A stretch of DNA of 64,000 nucleotides, taken from contig CM020618.1 in assembly GCA_009829735.1 (NCBI GenBank), positions 30,480,894 to 30,544,893 on the forward strand. Reading direction: 5' to 3'. The translations under genes were made by a program, and so were the position numbers. The notes below the pieces were generated by a model that did not search any database, was not told where the DNA came from, and saw nothing but the letters and a program-made list of their open reading frames with translations. This document shows, one piece after another, positions 42,727 to 54,721 of the stretch (position 1 is the stretch's first letter; each line of letters starts with the position of its first letter). The DNA comes from Pyropia yezoensis (taxonomy: Eukaryota > Rhodophyta > Bangiophyceae > Bangiales > Bangiaceae).

Positions 42727-42731
42727 ACCTT

Positions 42732-44691
42732 CACCAGGGGACTCCCTGATGGCATGATTGGCTCGCATCGAGGCCCGGCTCACCGGCCTCGACGACAGTC
42801 AGGAGCGTACGGAGGACGCAATGGCTGTGCTGATGTCAACACGCCACACAACGTTACCCCGTCGTGTTCCTTTCACTCCGGTACGGTTCGAACCGGCCGG
42901 ACTGCTTTCGGAGTCCATCAGGGTCGACCCCGGCGTTGCTACTCCTGGACAGCCCCCGGACACGGGGTGTTATGGATCCGACTCGTCAGCCGAATTGGAT
43001 CGTAGCCATACGGAGTGCTACGCTCGGAAAACCCAGAGCGGGCTCCGCGGACATGGCCCGGCGGATACTTACGCCGGAACAGAGTCGGCGATGGGGGGAG
43101 GCGGTACCATATCGCAGTACCCCTCGACGACGGAAGCCAAGCAACTCGAGTACCCGAGGCGCCGACGCCGGAAGTTCCAGCGTCTCTGGTGCAAGCTTTG
43201 ACAGCGCAGGTTACTGCGAGCTTACTGAAACGGATGGAGTCCGATGAGTTCGCCCATCAACTGGCCAAGCGACTGGATATCCAGGACGCTGACACGGAGA
43301 TCGTCAACGAAGTCTTCAGGTCTGTACTGACTCCTGAACCTTATCATTTGGAAGACCGATCCGCTACCGTATCGGAATCGATGCGTACTACCTCGCACCG
43401 AGCGATCCGCTCTATGCAGACCCTTATGAAGGGAGTCCCTATGTTCGGGGGCCCGAACGGACGCCCGTTGGCAGTCATTGGCTTCTTGACTAGCTTCAAG
43501 GCAGCCGCAGACAAGGCACTCGTTAACGAGGGGCTGGCTCTGGAGATCCTACCGTTCGTTGTTGACGAACGGGTACGAGGCATCCTCCGCCAGGCATCCC
43601 CGATGCCGGGAATGAGGGTCGCAGCCACCCCCAAGGATTACCGTGGTATTCTGAAGGAGCTGCTTCGCAGCTACTTCAGTGAGGACAAGTGCGAAAACCA
43701 CTACCGGGCCTTTCGCACCGCCACCGCCCAGTCCTGGGAGGATGAGGAGATTTTTGGACGCCGGATCCAAGAGCTCGAGTACGAGCTGGGGAAGCTTCTC
43801 GGCGAAGGGGAACTACGGGCCATCCTGTTCGCAGGAGTACTCAACTATGTGCGGATATCCGCACGGGGAGCCAATACGGCTCGGACGAACTTCAGTCGAC
43901 TGATGCATATGTGCAAGTCCCTCGGGGACGCCTACCGGGCGCTACACCCGGAGTGTGCCTTGGCCCCGAGGGCCAAGGGTGAGGAAGGCAAACCCAATCT
44001 TACCCCGGTACCGAGGCAAGAGAAGGTGGAACGTAAGGCCGCACCAGTACTGGTGGCGACGGAGTATGCCCCCACGGGTGAGGAAGGACCTCTAGTCGAC
44101 CAACAGGGCCACCTGTTGCTACCGGCGACTCCGGTGGTTGATGGACAAGGTACGGTAGCGTACATGGCCCAGGCTGGGACCCAGTTCCAGGTCAATGAGG
44201 GCGCGGGTCGACGCGTCCCGTATGTACGGACTACGGGGTATGCCCCGGTTACGGGTAATCCCCACCAACCCCTGCCGACATGGGCAGTGCGTACGGAGGC
44301 ACCTCCGCACATCGCGGGTAGAACCAACCGGCTGGGGGAGTCCATATTCCGTTTGGCACCGGGACCCAAGGCCTACCAACGGGCAGGCACTTGGGCACTC
44401 GAGGCAGGCAATCGGACCTATGGAGCCAACCCGACGCGGACGCCCGGGACGGCCGGCCTTTCCGGATGTATGCTGTGCGGAGACCCCCAACACTGGGTGT
44501 CCTCATGCCCGCTCATCCCGGAGGAGTCTCGACGGGCAGCGGCGCAACGCAAGGCATCCATCGGGGGCTATTCCGCCAGAGCACCCGCACCGGGTAGGCA
44601 GCAAGCTCCAGGAGGAGTACTGGCAGTCGAGGAGGCACCTCCTCTCCCGGATGTCCCGGAGGACAGCCCCCGGCCAAGCGCGGGAGACTAG
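42732..44691 (+). pseudogene. gag of element D, right piece
   Basis: It continues the frame left at 10079: SPGDSLMA, then a TGA at 42755-42757, then ARIEARLTGLDDSQERTEDA. A frame change near 43100 leads into the long open frame 43015-44691, which holds the capsid (LKRMESDEFAHQLAKRLDIQ, then KGVPMFGGPNGRPLAVIGFL) and a zinc knuckle CMLCGDPQHWVSSC (CX2CX4HX4C). The tail is Pro-rich. The frame ends at 44691, where the pol frame opens in the -1 phase, as in family A. Confidence 0.82.
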
Positions 44692-47600
44692 TGAGAGGCA
44701 GGACGACCCGGGGTCGCTGGGGCAACCCTACCAAGCCACCCCGGACGGCTGCGGGGAAAGCTCCACGGAGAGCGCGGTTGAGACGACGCCGCATCAATCC
44801 CCGGGTACACCTTCCGGCCCCGACGACACAGCGTCAGGGGATTGACGACCAACCTCCAAGGTGGGGAGGAGAGGACGGGAAGCCCCGTCACATGGAACCA
44901 GACGAGGGCCCTGTTCAGGATGCCCGAGCTACACCGGATATCGGTGTAAGCCATGTACTGCTCACCTAGGAAAACTTCAAGGTATCAGCCACACTGGGTG
45001 TTGACCCCCAGTCCACCCGATCGTATTACCCTGAACTGGAAAGAGGGGCTGGGCCAAACCTTATCCGGAAGGATACCCTCCCGGACAAGTGGCTCCCGCG
45101 AGTCAGAGTGACTCGGGGATCCACGATCAAGGATGCGAATGGTCGTCTCATTCGTACGACCGCAGCGATGTCGCTGCGGGTCACCATCGGGGAACTCACT
45201 ACGGAAGTCGACTTCCTGGAATGTGAGACTGTATCTGTGCCCTGCATACTGGGGTTCACCTTCATCAACGTTCACGTTGATGCAATCCGGCCGGGCTGGA
45301 GGACCGTCGAGCTGCAAGAGGCCGACGGGACGAAGAGAGGACAGACAGCTATTTTCAGGGACCTGACGCTACAAGGGAGCCACGCTCACGTGGCTGAGGT
45401 ATACGCAAGCGTAGAACCGAAGACACTCCGGCTGGCCAAGCGGACTCGCTTTGAGCCGTAATCGGAGACAGTCCTCCCGGTTAACTGTGACCTCGCAAGC
45501 ATCTGCAGAGTCCAGTCCAAACTACGAACCTAAAAGCGCCATGGGTTGACCATGGCCAACGGCATCGTAGACCTCCCAGCGGGGGGGTCATCACTGCTCG
45601 TGATGGCGAACTATCGCCGGAAGGCAGTCACCCTTCCGAAAGGGACTATCCTCGGGATCGCCGAGCTCGACGAAGGAGACATCCTTAACCCTGACAAGGA
45701 AGGTCAAGTGGAACCACTTGAGGTGCTGGCGGTCACCGAGACCACCGAGCTGCAGCAACCCGATGACGGGAAGCCTAACCAATCAACAGCTCCGGCGGAC
45801 ATTCCAGCAAAGGACCAAGAAGCCTCGAAGGCCCTGGCCGAGGCTGACCTCGACCACCTTCCCCCTTTGGTGGCTGAAGGGGTACGACGGATGCTAAGAA
45901 AGCATGACGTCATGTGGACCGGCGGGGCGCTGGGTACCATTGGGGCAACCCAACACCGTATAGACCTGGTACCAGGTGCTCGACCAGCGCGGTCGCAACC
46001 GCATCGCGCGGGACCTATGCAACGAGAGATCGTTGATGGAGTAGTGAAGAGAATGAGCGAAGCTAAGGTGATCCGACCTTCGATGTCGGAGTGGGGCGCC
46101 CCAGTCGTTATCGTACCAAAGAAGTATCAAACCCCTCGGTTCTGCATCGATTATCGACGCCTCAACTTGGTAACCAAGAAAGACTCATACCCTTTACCAA
46201 GGATTGACGAGTGTATCGACTCCGTGGGGGACGCCACAGTGTTTACCACTATCAACTGCCATGCCGGGTACTGGCAGATCCCAGTTGCAGAGGAGAATGT
46301 CCCCAAGACGGCGTTCGGCTGTCACAGTGGAGTGCACGAGCTCCTAAGGATGCCCTTTGGATTGTCCAACGCCCCCGCCACATTCCAGCGGGCCATCGAC
46401 ATTATACTGTCGGGAGTCAAGTGGCGTAACTGCCTGGTGTACCTGGACGATGTCATCGTCTTCTCGCGTAACATGGATGACCATGTGCAACATGTCGATG
46501 AGATACTCACCCTCTTGCGGAACGCCGGGGTAACCCTGCGTCTCAAGAAGTGCGCCTTATTTCAGCAGACCGTCGAGTATCTGGGTCACCAGATCACGTC
46601 ATGCAAACTGGGAGGGCTCGAAGCTAATACCCAGGCACTCTGGGATGCGCAATACCCTATCACCCAGACACAGCTGAAAAGCTTCCTGGGGATGTGCAAC
46701 GTATACCGACGGTTCGTGAAGGATTTCGCTCGTATGGACAAACCGTTAACGGTTCTGACGAGCAGCTCCTTGCCAAAGGTACTCCAACCTCCCTCGCCTA
46801 GCTAGGGAGAGGCATTAGAGCTGCTCACGCAAGCGCTGCTAGCCCCACCCGTGCTTGCGTTGCCGCACAGACGCGGGACCTTCGTCATCCACGTCGATGC
46901 CTGCGATACCCAAGTGGGATGCACCCTGTTGCAGGGAGAGACAATCATCGGTATCGATAGTGCCATCCCGGCCCTACATCCGGTGGGGTACTTCAGCCGG
47001 ACACTCAACCCGGCTGAGAGTAACTATAGTGCTACCGAGCGCGAGTGCCTCGGAGTCATATGGGCAGTGCAGCTGCTCCGGCCATACCTGGAAGGGTCCA
47101 GGTTCATCGTGAGGTCCGACCACGACCCTTGACGATGGCTCCTCAACCTTGGTGACAAGGGTTCCGTCAGCCATGGACGGCTAGCCCTGTGGAGACTGAA
47201 CATGGACGAGCACAACTACCGGACCATATATAAGGCCGGCGCTACCCATCATCTGGGAGACGCGCTGTCTCGACTCGACACACCGAGCGAGGACACCCGA
47301 CAAGTGGACGAGGACATCCCGGTGGTACCGTTTTGCATGGTGGGTAACGCCACCCAAGGTATGGTTGACCATACCATGGCACACCTTGCGTGCCCATTGA
47401 CCCTCGCGGACTTCGGCGAGGCACAGGCCAATGACGATGACTGTAAACGCCATCGTGCTAACCTCCTGGCCGGCACGGCCGGCATCGTCACCGAGAATGA
47501 GGACGGACTCATATACCGGCGGGCACCCGCGGATGGACGACATCAGGTCGTGGTTCCCGTATCCTTACGACGAGCCGTCATGGAACGGGAACACGAGAAC

Positions 47601-47945
47601 CCTACAGCCGGACACCCGGGGGGGTCGCGCATGTTCGCAGCAATGTGGAGGTTCTACTACTGGGCAGCAATGGCCGTCGACGTAGTCGACCACGTGCGGG
47701 GATGCCACCCGTGTGCACGGAATCGTATGAGTCTTCATAGGCGGGCATCCGCTATGAAACTCTTCCCTCCGAATGGGCCCAACGAGCAAGTCGCTATCGA
47801 CATACTCGGGCCACTTCCGATAACGGAAAAAGGGAACAGGTACATCCTGGTCATGTCGGACCGCTTTGTTGGAGCGGACTTAGCCAACCTAAGTGGGCTA
47901 CTGACTTTTACAAGTTTACTTGAAGGAGATGACTCACTCCGATAA
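44691..47945 (+). pseudogene. pol of element D, truncated in integrase
   Basis: One frame is kept from 44691 to 47945, interrupted by stops at about 44967, 45459, 45531, 46803 (TAG) and 47130 (TGA). Protease: LERGAGPNLIRKDTLPD near 45036, with ERG where the catalytic D-T/S-G is expected, and VPCILGFTF later. Reverse transcriptase: RFCIDYRRLNLVTKKDSYPL and the active site CLVYLDDVIVFSR. RNase H: VIHVDACDTQVGCTLLQGE. Integrase: HHCC finger (REHENPTAGHPGGSRMF ... CHPCARNR) and the first core motif IDILGPLPITEKGN. After VMSDRF (about 47865) the sequence no longer matches integrase, so the second Asp, the Glu and any chromodomain are missing. Confidence 0.87.
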
Positions 47946-48266
47946 TTTCAAAGTAGCCTGAGGCTTACACCAAGGTAAACCTTCATCCATGGGGCAAGTG
48001 ACACCGGAAAAGGTTGACCTTCACGAGTATTAACCAACCAGGATGGGTTGGGGGCGCGAGAAAAACCAAGGCAAGCCACTGCTAAGGCAGACGGGGTACT
48101 CCCCAAAGGCAGCCTTCGGTAACATGCAAGCGCCCCAGCGGGGGATGAGTTTTACTCACTACTACCCGGCCACCGTAAGGGTCACCGGGTCCCTCTCCCT
48201 CACAAACACCAGCACTCCTCAGGGGGTACCCCCGCTGCCCGAATGAGGCCACTCACGCGTGAACGC
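47946..48266. other. Unassigned sequence between truncated integrase and antisense ORF of D
   Basis: About 320 bp without recognisable coding sequence on either strand. It replaces the missing integrase C-terminus, probably the result of a deletion or replacement within D. No inverted repeats or short target duplication were seen. Confidence 0.5.
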
Positions 48267-50582
48267 TTACACCTCCATGCTCCACCGGTCGGCAATCTCG
48301 CAACGGTCAATCGCCTGAGTTACCTCAGTGCATAGCTCCACGAGGGTGCTTCGGCAAGCCTCCACTTCCTCCAGAGCTATCTGGAGGCGGTCCAGCACCC
48401 CACCGAAGCAACGCGCGGAACCAACCAGCGCAGCACTTGGGGAAATATCCCCCCAGCTAATAGAGAGACCCTCCCGCAGCTCGCGGGCTATGAGGGCGTT
48501 AACGCCCTCATACCATAGACGGGGACCCCCGTCACGCATGAAAGGGACGGAAGGTGACACTGGCGCAGCCAGAGGAGCCACAGGAGCCGATACGGCTACC
48601 ACCGGAGCCGGTGCCGCCCGATACGAGGACGGGTAGGACCCCACGGAGGGGGCTCCACCGTAAACCCGGCGGTACTCCGCCCGGCGACGGGACACCTCAC
48701 GCTCCCCACCCGTAGAGTCCCACTCTCGGGGACGACGGCCGTTGCCCACTGGTATCGGGTTAGAGAACCACGGGGCCAAGACCTGGAGAGGGTCATGCAT
48801 AACGATGGGAGTATCCAGGTCAGGAACAGCCTCTGTGGATGCCCACCCACGGTTACTGGGCTCATTCTGCTGAGTACGCCGGATGCGCAACGAGTGACGA
48901 GGCAAGGGGGCAGCCCCAGCGTACGGATCCCGGTACGGGGGAAGGGTCAATACCTCAGCCCAGTTCACGGCATCGTGAACGGCCAGGAGGGCCTCGAACT
49001 CCCGGGCCAACCCGGTCTTGGCAGCAATCATGTCAACGCGCAGCTGCCCGATATGCAGACGGACACCCGTCGGAAGGCAAAACAGCCGCCCCTGCCGACG
49101 GACGGACAGCAAGAAGGAGGAAGCCCGCACGAGGGTAACCTCGAGGGTGAAGGTCCCTTGCTACGGGTGTGCAGGCCGGGAGGCCAACACACTACCGAAG
49201 TATCGGAGACAGGAGCCGGTGTCAAACCGAAAAGCCGGAGCGGGCTCCCACCCCTCCTGCCACAGAGGCGGGCGCACTGGAGTGTACAACGGCGCGCGGC
49301 CGTTACCGGTCTGCAACGCACACGTTATATCGGTGCGGAACGCATCCGCCATGACACCATGGTTGCGTCGCCAGCTCGACGCCGACTTCAGCCTCGCCAT
49401 GGGCGGATGCGGCGCCGTCAACGTCAGATACGGGGATCCCCCCGGGAAGTACTCAAACCCGGGATACCGGCCGGTATCGGCGACAGTCTGCCCGAACGCA
49501 ACAGGGGCCACAGCCGCCGCACTCTCTCGAGCACTAGCCGGGTAGTCAACTTCCCGCGGCAACGCGGGGGCAACGAAGTCGCATACCCCGAAGGCGAGGT
49601 TGAGAAAGACTTCACCCCGCCCGAACCGGGTGCGCCAGAGCTGTGCATGCCGGTCGTCCGGCTGACTCAGGATCCAATGATGCTCCACACGGACCGCATT
49701 CAGCTGGTTGACCAGCCGCGACAACTCCCGCTCCCAACTCGGGTCCAACTTGATACGCCGGGAGGAGCCTCCACGGTAGCTCGGTGGGTGGAAGTCCACC
49801 CGCATCCGCCCAGCGGAGTCCATGGGCTCTTGTACGGTGAGGCCTCGAACCCGAGCCACCAAGTCGGACACCGACGGGGAGGGTTGACCCGCCGCCAAGG
49901 CGACGCCGCCACCCAGCGGGGCCACCCGGACGAGCCCAGGAAGAATCGGCGGCGCCGAGGGAAGCCCCACCGGCAGATGGGCCGGCGCCGCAGGCGCACG
50001 GGGGCGAGGAGGAAGAAGAACGGCGGGCGCCCGCCCGGAGTAGCTCCGGGAGTCCACCGCCATCGGGGAAGACACGTCTTGACCACCAATCGCCCGCGGC
50101 ACAGCGGGAAGAGCGCCGCCGCCACCCGGGCCCGACGAAGGCACAACGGGGACGGAGGGGGTAGACCCGTCAACCACCCCCGCGGACGGACCACCCACCG
50201 GGCTGTAACCCGCGCCATCTTAACCCGCCGTCCCGGCCGGGGTGCCGCCACGACCGTCAGAAGCAGCGGCTGCACCTTCTTAGGGTAGAGCCACGCCAGC
50301 ACCGGCGACAGGAGGCATCCGGGCCGCCGGAGGAGTAGGAGTAGAGGCCGCCACACGCGGTTGACCGCCCCCCGACGGAGCCGTCGTGCCGCTGCAAACG
50401 GACGACAACCCGCCCGGCGCGCCCGCCGCAGCCACGCGGACGGTCACTTGATCCTCGTCGTCCGATGAACTCGCAAGGAAGCACTCGGCAGCGGTGGTGG
50501 AGACGGGAGTGTCGGCCTGCATCACCTCCTTCTCCTCAAACAGGATTTCGTCCTCGCCCCCGGGCACCTGGGGGTCCGACAT
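48267..50582 (-). pseudogene. Antisense ORF of element D
   Basis: From ATG 50582 (MSDPQVPGGEDEILFEEKEV) one minus-strand frame of about 770 codons runs to the TAA at 48267, interrupted only by in-frame stops (about 50280, 50225 and 49161) and no frameshift. The N-terminus is acidic, then Pro/Ala-rich. The middle (about 49300-48960) resembles the A2 antisense core: RYFGSVLAS against DHFGSVLLT, VRRQGRLFCLPTGV against VQRRGMLWHLPLRL, FEALLAVHDAVNWAEV against LEEMLRLHKFIEWESI. The C-terminal part ends in a leucine-rich, coiled-coil-like stretch (LDRLQIALEEVEACRSTLVE). It lies opposite pol, between integrase and the 3' LTR. The function is unknown; the homology is by eye. Confidence 0.7.
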
Positions 50583-51141
50583 GGTGGATCGGGGGTAGCA
50601 GGGGCGCCCCGGGCCAAGAAAGCCGCAGCCTGCTCGACCCGGTACAAGTAACGCTCGGGGACAAGCCAGGGAAGCGCGAGCACCCGTGCTTATAACCACA
50701 GAGCCCAGCACGAGCGATACGGCAGCGCGGGAAGACCCGCGCCAGCCGAGCTACGAGGTCGCTCCACCCAGGCACCTGGGTCGGAGCCACACCCCCACAA
50801 GGGGTTATTAAGGGGGTTCACCCCTCAACCGCCCCCTCACACTCGTCCACACGAGAAGGCCCCCCCTACCACCAGGCGCCTGGTGGCGGATCCGCTTGCA
50901 CCACCCCTCGGAAAGGGGGGTCGTGGACAGAAACCCGCATCGGGAATTCAACGGTCCGGAAAACGGATCGTGGGTGGACGAAACAAAGGGGAGCACCCCC
51001 CTCAGACAACCCCGAAAAAGGGTGTCTGTCGCGACAGGGCGCAAAGCTCCACCCGACTGGTAAACGGTCTCGCGACCCACTTACATTCGGTAACCCGAAT
51101 GCAACTCGACCCGATGACGGGCCGAATCTAAGGGGGGGATA
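50583..51141. other. Non-coding 3' internal region of element D with polypurine tract
   Basis: No gene is seen. It contains short hairpin-like repeats (ACCACCAGGCGCCTGGTGG near 50869-50887) and ends with AAGGGGGGGATA (51130-51141) directly before the 3' LTR, a good polypurine tract. Its position suggests it holds the promoter of the antisense ORF. Confidence 0.6.
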
Positions 51142-51503
51142 TGTAGCAATATGGATGACCGTATTGTGACCCTAATACAGGGGGACTACTTCTTACCCTT
51201 TACTTCCAATTTAGGAGTCCCTACTGGTCACGGTATCTATAAGTTACGTATGAGCAGAGGGACTTGCATCTTGGGGTGGAGGGTAATTAGTAGTGTCTCC
51301 GAGGGATTATAACGAGGGGGCCGGTGGCGAATCCAATGCCGGCCATGGTAGAACAACAAACCCCTCACATTTGGGCTCCCATCTTGGTCCCGTGGCTTGC
51401 GATGCAAGGGCAGCAACCTTGGCCTCCCGATGACGTTGGTGCCGATCCCCCTTGGTGAGTGCTCCCTGAGAGTGGACGTGCAGCGGATACCTATTGTGCT
51501 ACA
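51142..51503 (+). repeat. 3' LTR of element D
   Basis: 362 bp with perfect 7-bp terminal inverted repeats TGTAGCA/TGCTACA, preceded by a polypurine tract and followed by CTTGA. No matching LTR was found at the left end of D, where a B-type LTR lies instead. Confidence 0.78.
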
Positions 51504-52440
51504 CTTGAGCCTTCGCAGATAGGTAGTCCGAGAGCGCCGACGTGTCCTGCTCGGAGTGCGGTGAGGCTAGGTTGCGCATGACCATAACCAGGTGCAGGAG
51601 GAGAGAAAAGGTAGATGGTTGCCAGTCGTAGCACTTGGAGACACCTCCAAGCACAGGCGCAATACGAGTGTGGTGATAACATCGGGCCCCATATTCAACA
51701 AGCGCGGCCACACGGTCTGCGACCACAGGGACTCGAACCGTCCCGAACGCGGCCGAAAGGGCACGAATAGCGAGCGCGACGAGCGTCACAGCACGACGTT
51801 CGCTGCACAATGCCCGCTCCCCCGCTTCAACACTCGCTGGCTGCTCTGATATAGCACCCTCGCGCCCTCGAGAAACGCAGATTGGTGCCGAGTCACAGGA
51901 CGCGGCGGCCCTGGCAGGGGAGGGAGACCAGCTGTAGCTGGACGCTGCAGCGTAGGGGCACCACCATTGCCCGAACGCATCGAGTGCTCAGTGCAGCTGC
52001 AGCAGCTGCAGCAGCTGCGCAGGGAAGGTGCACGCGCACACTATGCCCATTACGCGTCGATGTGGGCGTGGCCTTGGGCAGACCGCCCGCATAGCGCCTC
52101 GACATGCTCCCTGCAGCCGCCGCTGCAGCAGCCGCTGCCAGAGGCTCCGAGGCGCTGCAAGGAGCACACATTTGCGTGGCGGACTGCAGCGACCTTGCAC
52201 GCCAGATGCGCGAGCTGCGTCCTCTGCCCGGAAAAAGCATCCTAGGACAGTATGCATAAAGTTGTTACTGTTTGGTAGGCTACCAGACGCCAATCCATGC
52301 TGTTCGATGGTGTCGACTGACTGATTTATGGCGTAGAGCATGCTCAATCGACTATTGTTGAAAAGTGAGCTCCAGATGCACTCTTAACTGGTCTGAGCAT
52401 GGTACTTTTGTTGGCCCCCCCTAATATTTCACACTGGTCC
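51504..52440. other. Unassigned sequence with a CAG/CTG repeat
   Basis: No recognisable protein. A GCAGCTGCAGCAGCTGCAGC-type repeat lies near 51988-52020, and a second cluster of GCAGC units near 52110-52145. Short open frames occur on both strands but look compositional. It may be host DNA flanking element D. Confidence 0.5.
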
Positions 52441-54475
52441 CGAGCATTTCATATTTGAGTGAGATTGGCCGTTGGTCGCACCCCAGTGGCCGAGGATGCT
52501 CCACGTCAACGCATAATTCGACTGAAGTCATACCGACAGCGCAGCTCAGCGACGACGCTCCAATTTGCCTGCAGCACAGGTCGCCACGTCACCCGACCGT
52601 GTGCCGCCCGAGAGGAGCCCGTCCGACCGCCACCTCCCTCAAGTTGGCATCCCACTGTCGTCGTCCCCGTCCTCTGCTCGGACGCCGTCGTCGTCGCGGC
52701 AGCCATCCTCGTCGCGGCCGCCAACCTCATCGCCGACGTCATCCTCGAACGTACCATGTCTCCGACGCTGCCTTCTCGCCATGGTGCCGCTGACCGCCTT
52801 GCTCACGCAAGCACCCACGCCAGCAGCGAAGCCCACCGTGCCAACGGCCACCCTTTCGCCGCCGACAAGGCCCACCCTGCTCCTGCGGACGACGTCCCGC
52901 CTGCCGCTGCCGACAGTCTTCCCCGTACCGCGGCACACAGGGTCCGACCTGCCGCCGCCAACGGCGCTCACCCTGCACGCCCAGGCCTACCACGACTGCC
53001 ATCTCGACGCTGCGGCCGGCCACGAAGACGCCACGCTGACGCCGTCGAAAAAAGCACCGGCGAAGCCCGTCCCGTCGGCCGCGCGGACCGCGTTGGCGAC
53101 GGCGACACAGGCGTCGACAGGGACGCCCGTGGCGGCGTCCGCGCGTATGCTGCGTGCGACGGTACTGGCGGCGTCCGCCCCGGCGCCCGCGCGGACCGCC
53201 GTGGCGACGGCGACGGGCACACTGACGCTACACGGACGCCCGTAGCGGTGCACACGCCGACGATGCGCGCGGAGGGCACGGCGTCGCTGTCGACCACTTC
53301 CGCGCATGTTGGGGACCGATGAGGGTGCCACGGCACTCATCACGGCGGCTGCGCCGACGCGAGGCACTGCGGCGATGCCCAGCACGGCAGCCAAAATGAC
53401 CCGTCTGCACGCCACAGCGGCCGCGACCACCTCTTCGGCCACACCCATCACGACGGCAGCGCCCACATCTAACTGAGCGGCCACTACCCGCTCGGCCGCG
53501 ACGGCGGACTCGGTCCGTTTGGCAGCCACGACCTCCTCGGCTGACGCGACCCGCACAACGGCAGTATCGACACCTTCCTCAGCGGCCGCGACCCGCTCGG
53601 CCACGACGGCAACCACGGGATCCGCTTCCAACAAGGAGGCCACAGCCACCTCGACGGCGATGCTGTCACTCATCACGGCCAGCACGAACGTGTGCGCAAG
53701 CATGGCGACCACAAGGGCCACGGTCGCGACGGCGGCCACAGATACGCAAACCTCGGCGGCCCACGATCCCCTCGGTCACAGCCACAGCGTCGGCGCAGGC
53801 CCCCTCGGTCACGACGGCGGCCTCGCTCCGCTCGGTCGCGACGGCGGCCTCGCCCCGCTCGGTGACCACTGCCACCACGGTCACCACGGTGGGCACGCCA
53901 ACACACGCCACGGCGACCACGAGCTGAACAAGCACCACGGCCGCGGACAACGTGGCTGCCACGCCAAAACCCGTCACGGGGACCACGAGGCGCACAGCGG
54001 CCACGGCAACCAAGATCGGTATGACCCGCACAGGACCTACGGCGACACTTTGAATGGCAGTGACGCCATCTCCCACAGAGGCAGCCATGGCCTCAGTTGC
54101 AGGCAAGGCCACCAAACCAAAACCAGTTCAGACGGCAACGGCCAGCACGGTGGCCGCAACGACAGACGCGGAGACAACCACCACGGTGGCCACAACGGCG
54201 GCGATGATCCAGCCGCCGACCTCGCCGATGCCCACGGTGCTCACGGGGACGAGGCATGCACTGTCGTGTACGACCACGCTCCAATCCAGAATGGCGACCA
54301 AGTCCACGGCGCGTGGGTGCGTGGATTTCGCGTCTCAGAGGGCCTCTGAGAAAGTTATCATGTATGAACACCGCTGTCCCTTCTGCTATTTTCGAGTACC
54401 GGTCACTTGTCCCACTGCCCACCAGTCAGCCTCCGACTGTCGATCGAATGTTCGTTTTTATCAGAGTAACCACCC
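52441..54475. repeat. GC-rich low-complexity region with degenerate short repeats
   Basis: Imperfect repeats built on units such as GCCACGACGGC and CTCGGTCACGACGGCGG recur through about 2 kb. Overlapping long frames on both strands are Ala/Thr/Pro-, Ala/Val- or Gly/His-rich (for example 52459-53322 plus, 53519-54349 plus, 53739-52987 minus), so open length is not evidence for a gene. A coding exon cannot be excluded. Confidence 0.5.
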
Positions 54476-54721
54476 TTGAAATCGCGGTTTTCGTCAACCC
54501 ACATGACGCGACCAAGTCGTGTCGTACAAGAACGAGGCAGTGATGCCTTGATTGTGTTTCTACAAAAGTTAAGAAGCATGGGAGCAAGGCTGCCCGGCCC
54601 TGTGCGACGCAAACACAACACAAGTCCAAGGAGCCCTCACCAGCACAACGCCCCTCATCATCGCGCAAGCCCACACGCCGCCGCAATGGCGCCGCACGGC
54701 ACCCACGCACACAAAAGCGTA

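Noticed and set aside
51967..52245. CAG-rich segment as a glutamine- or alanine-repeat protein
   Set aside because: Short overlapping frames on both strands, no start context or domain, and compositional bias only.
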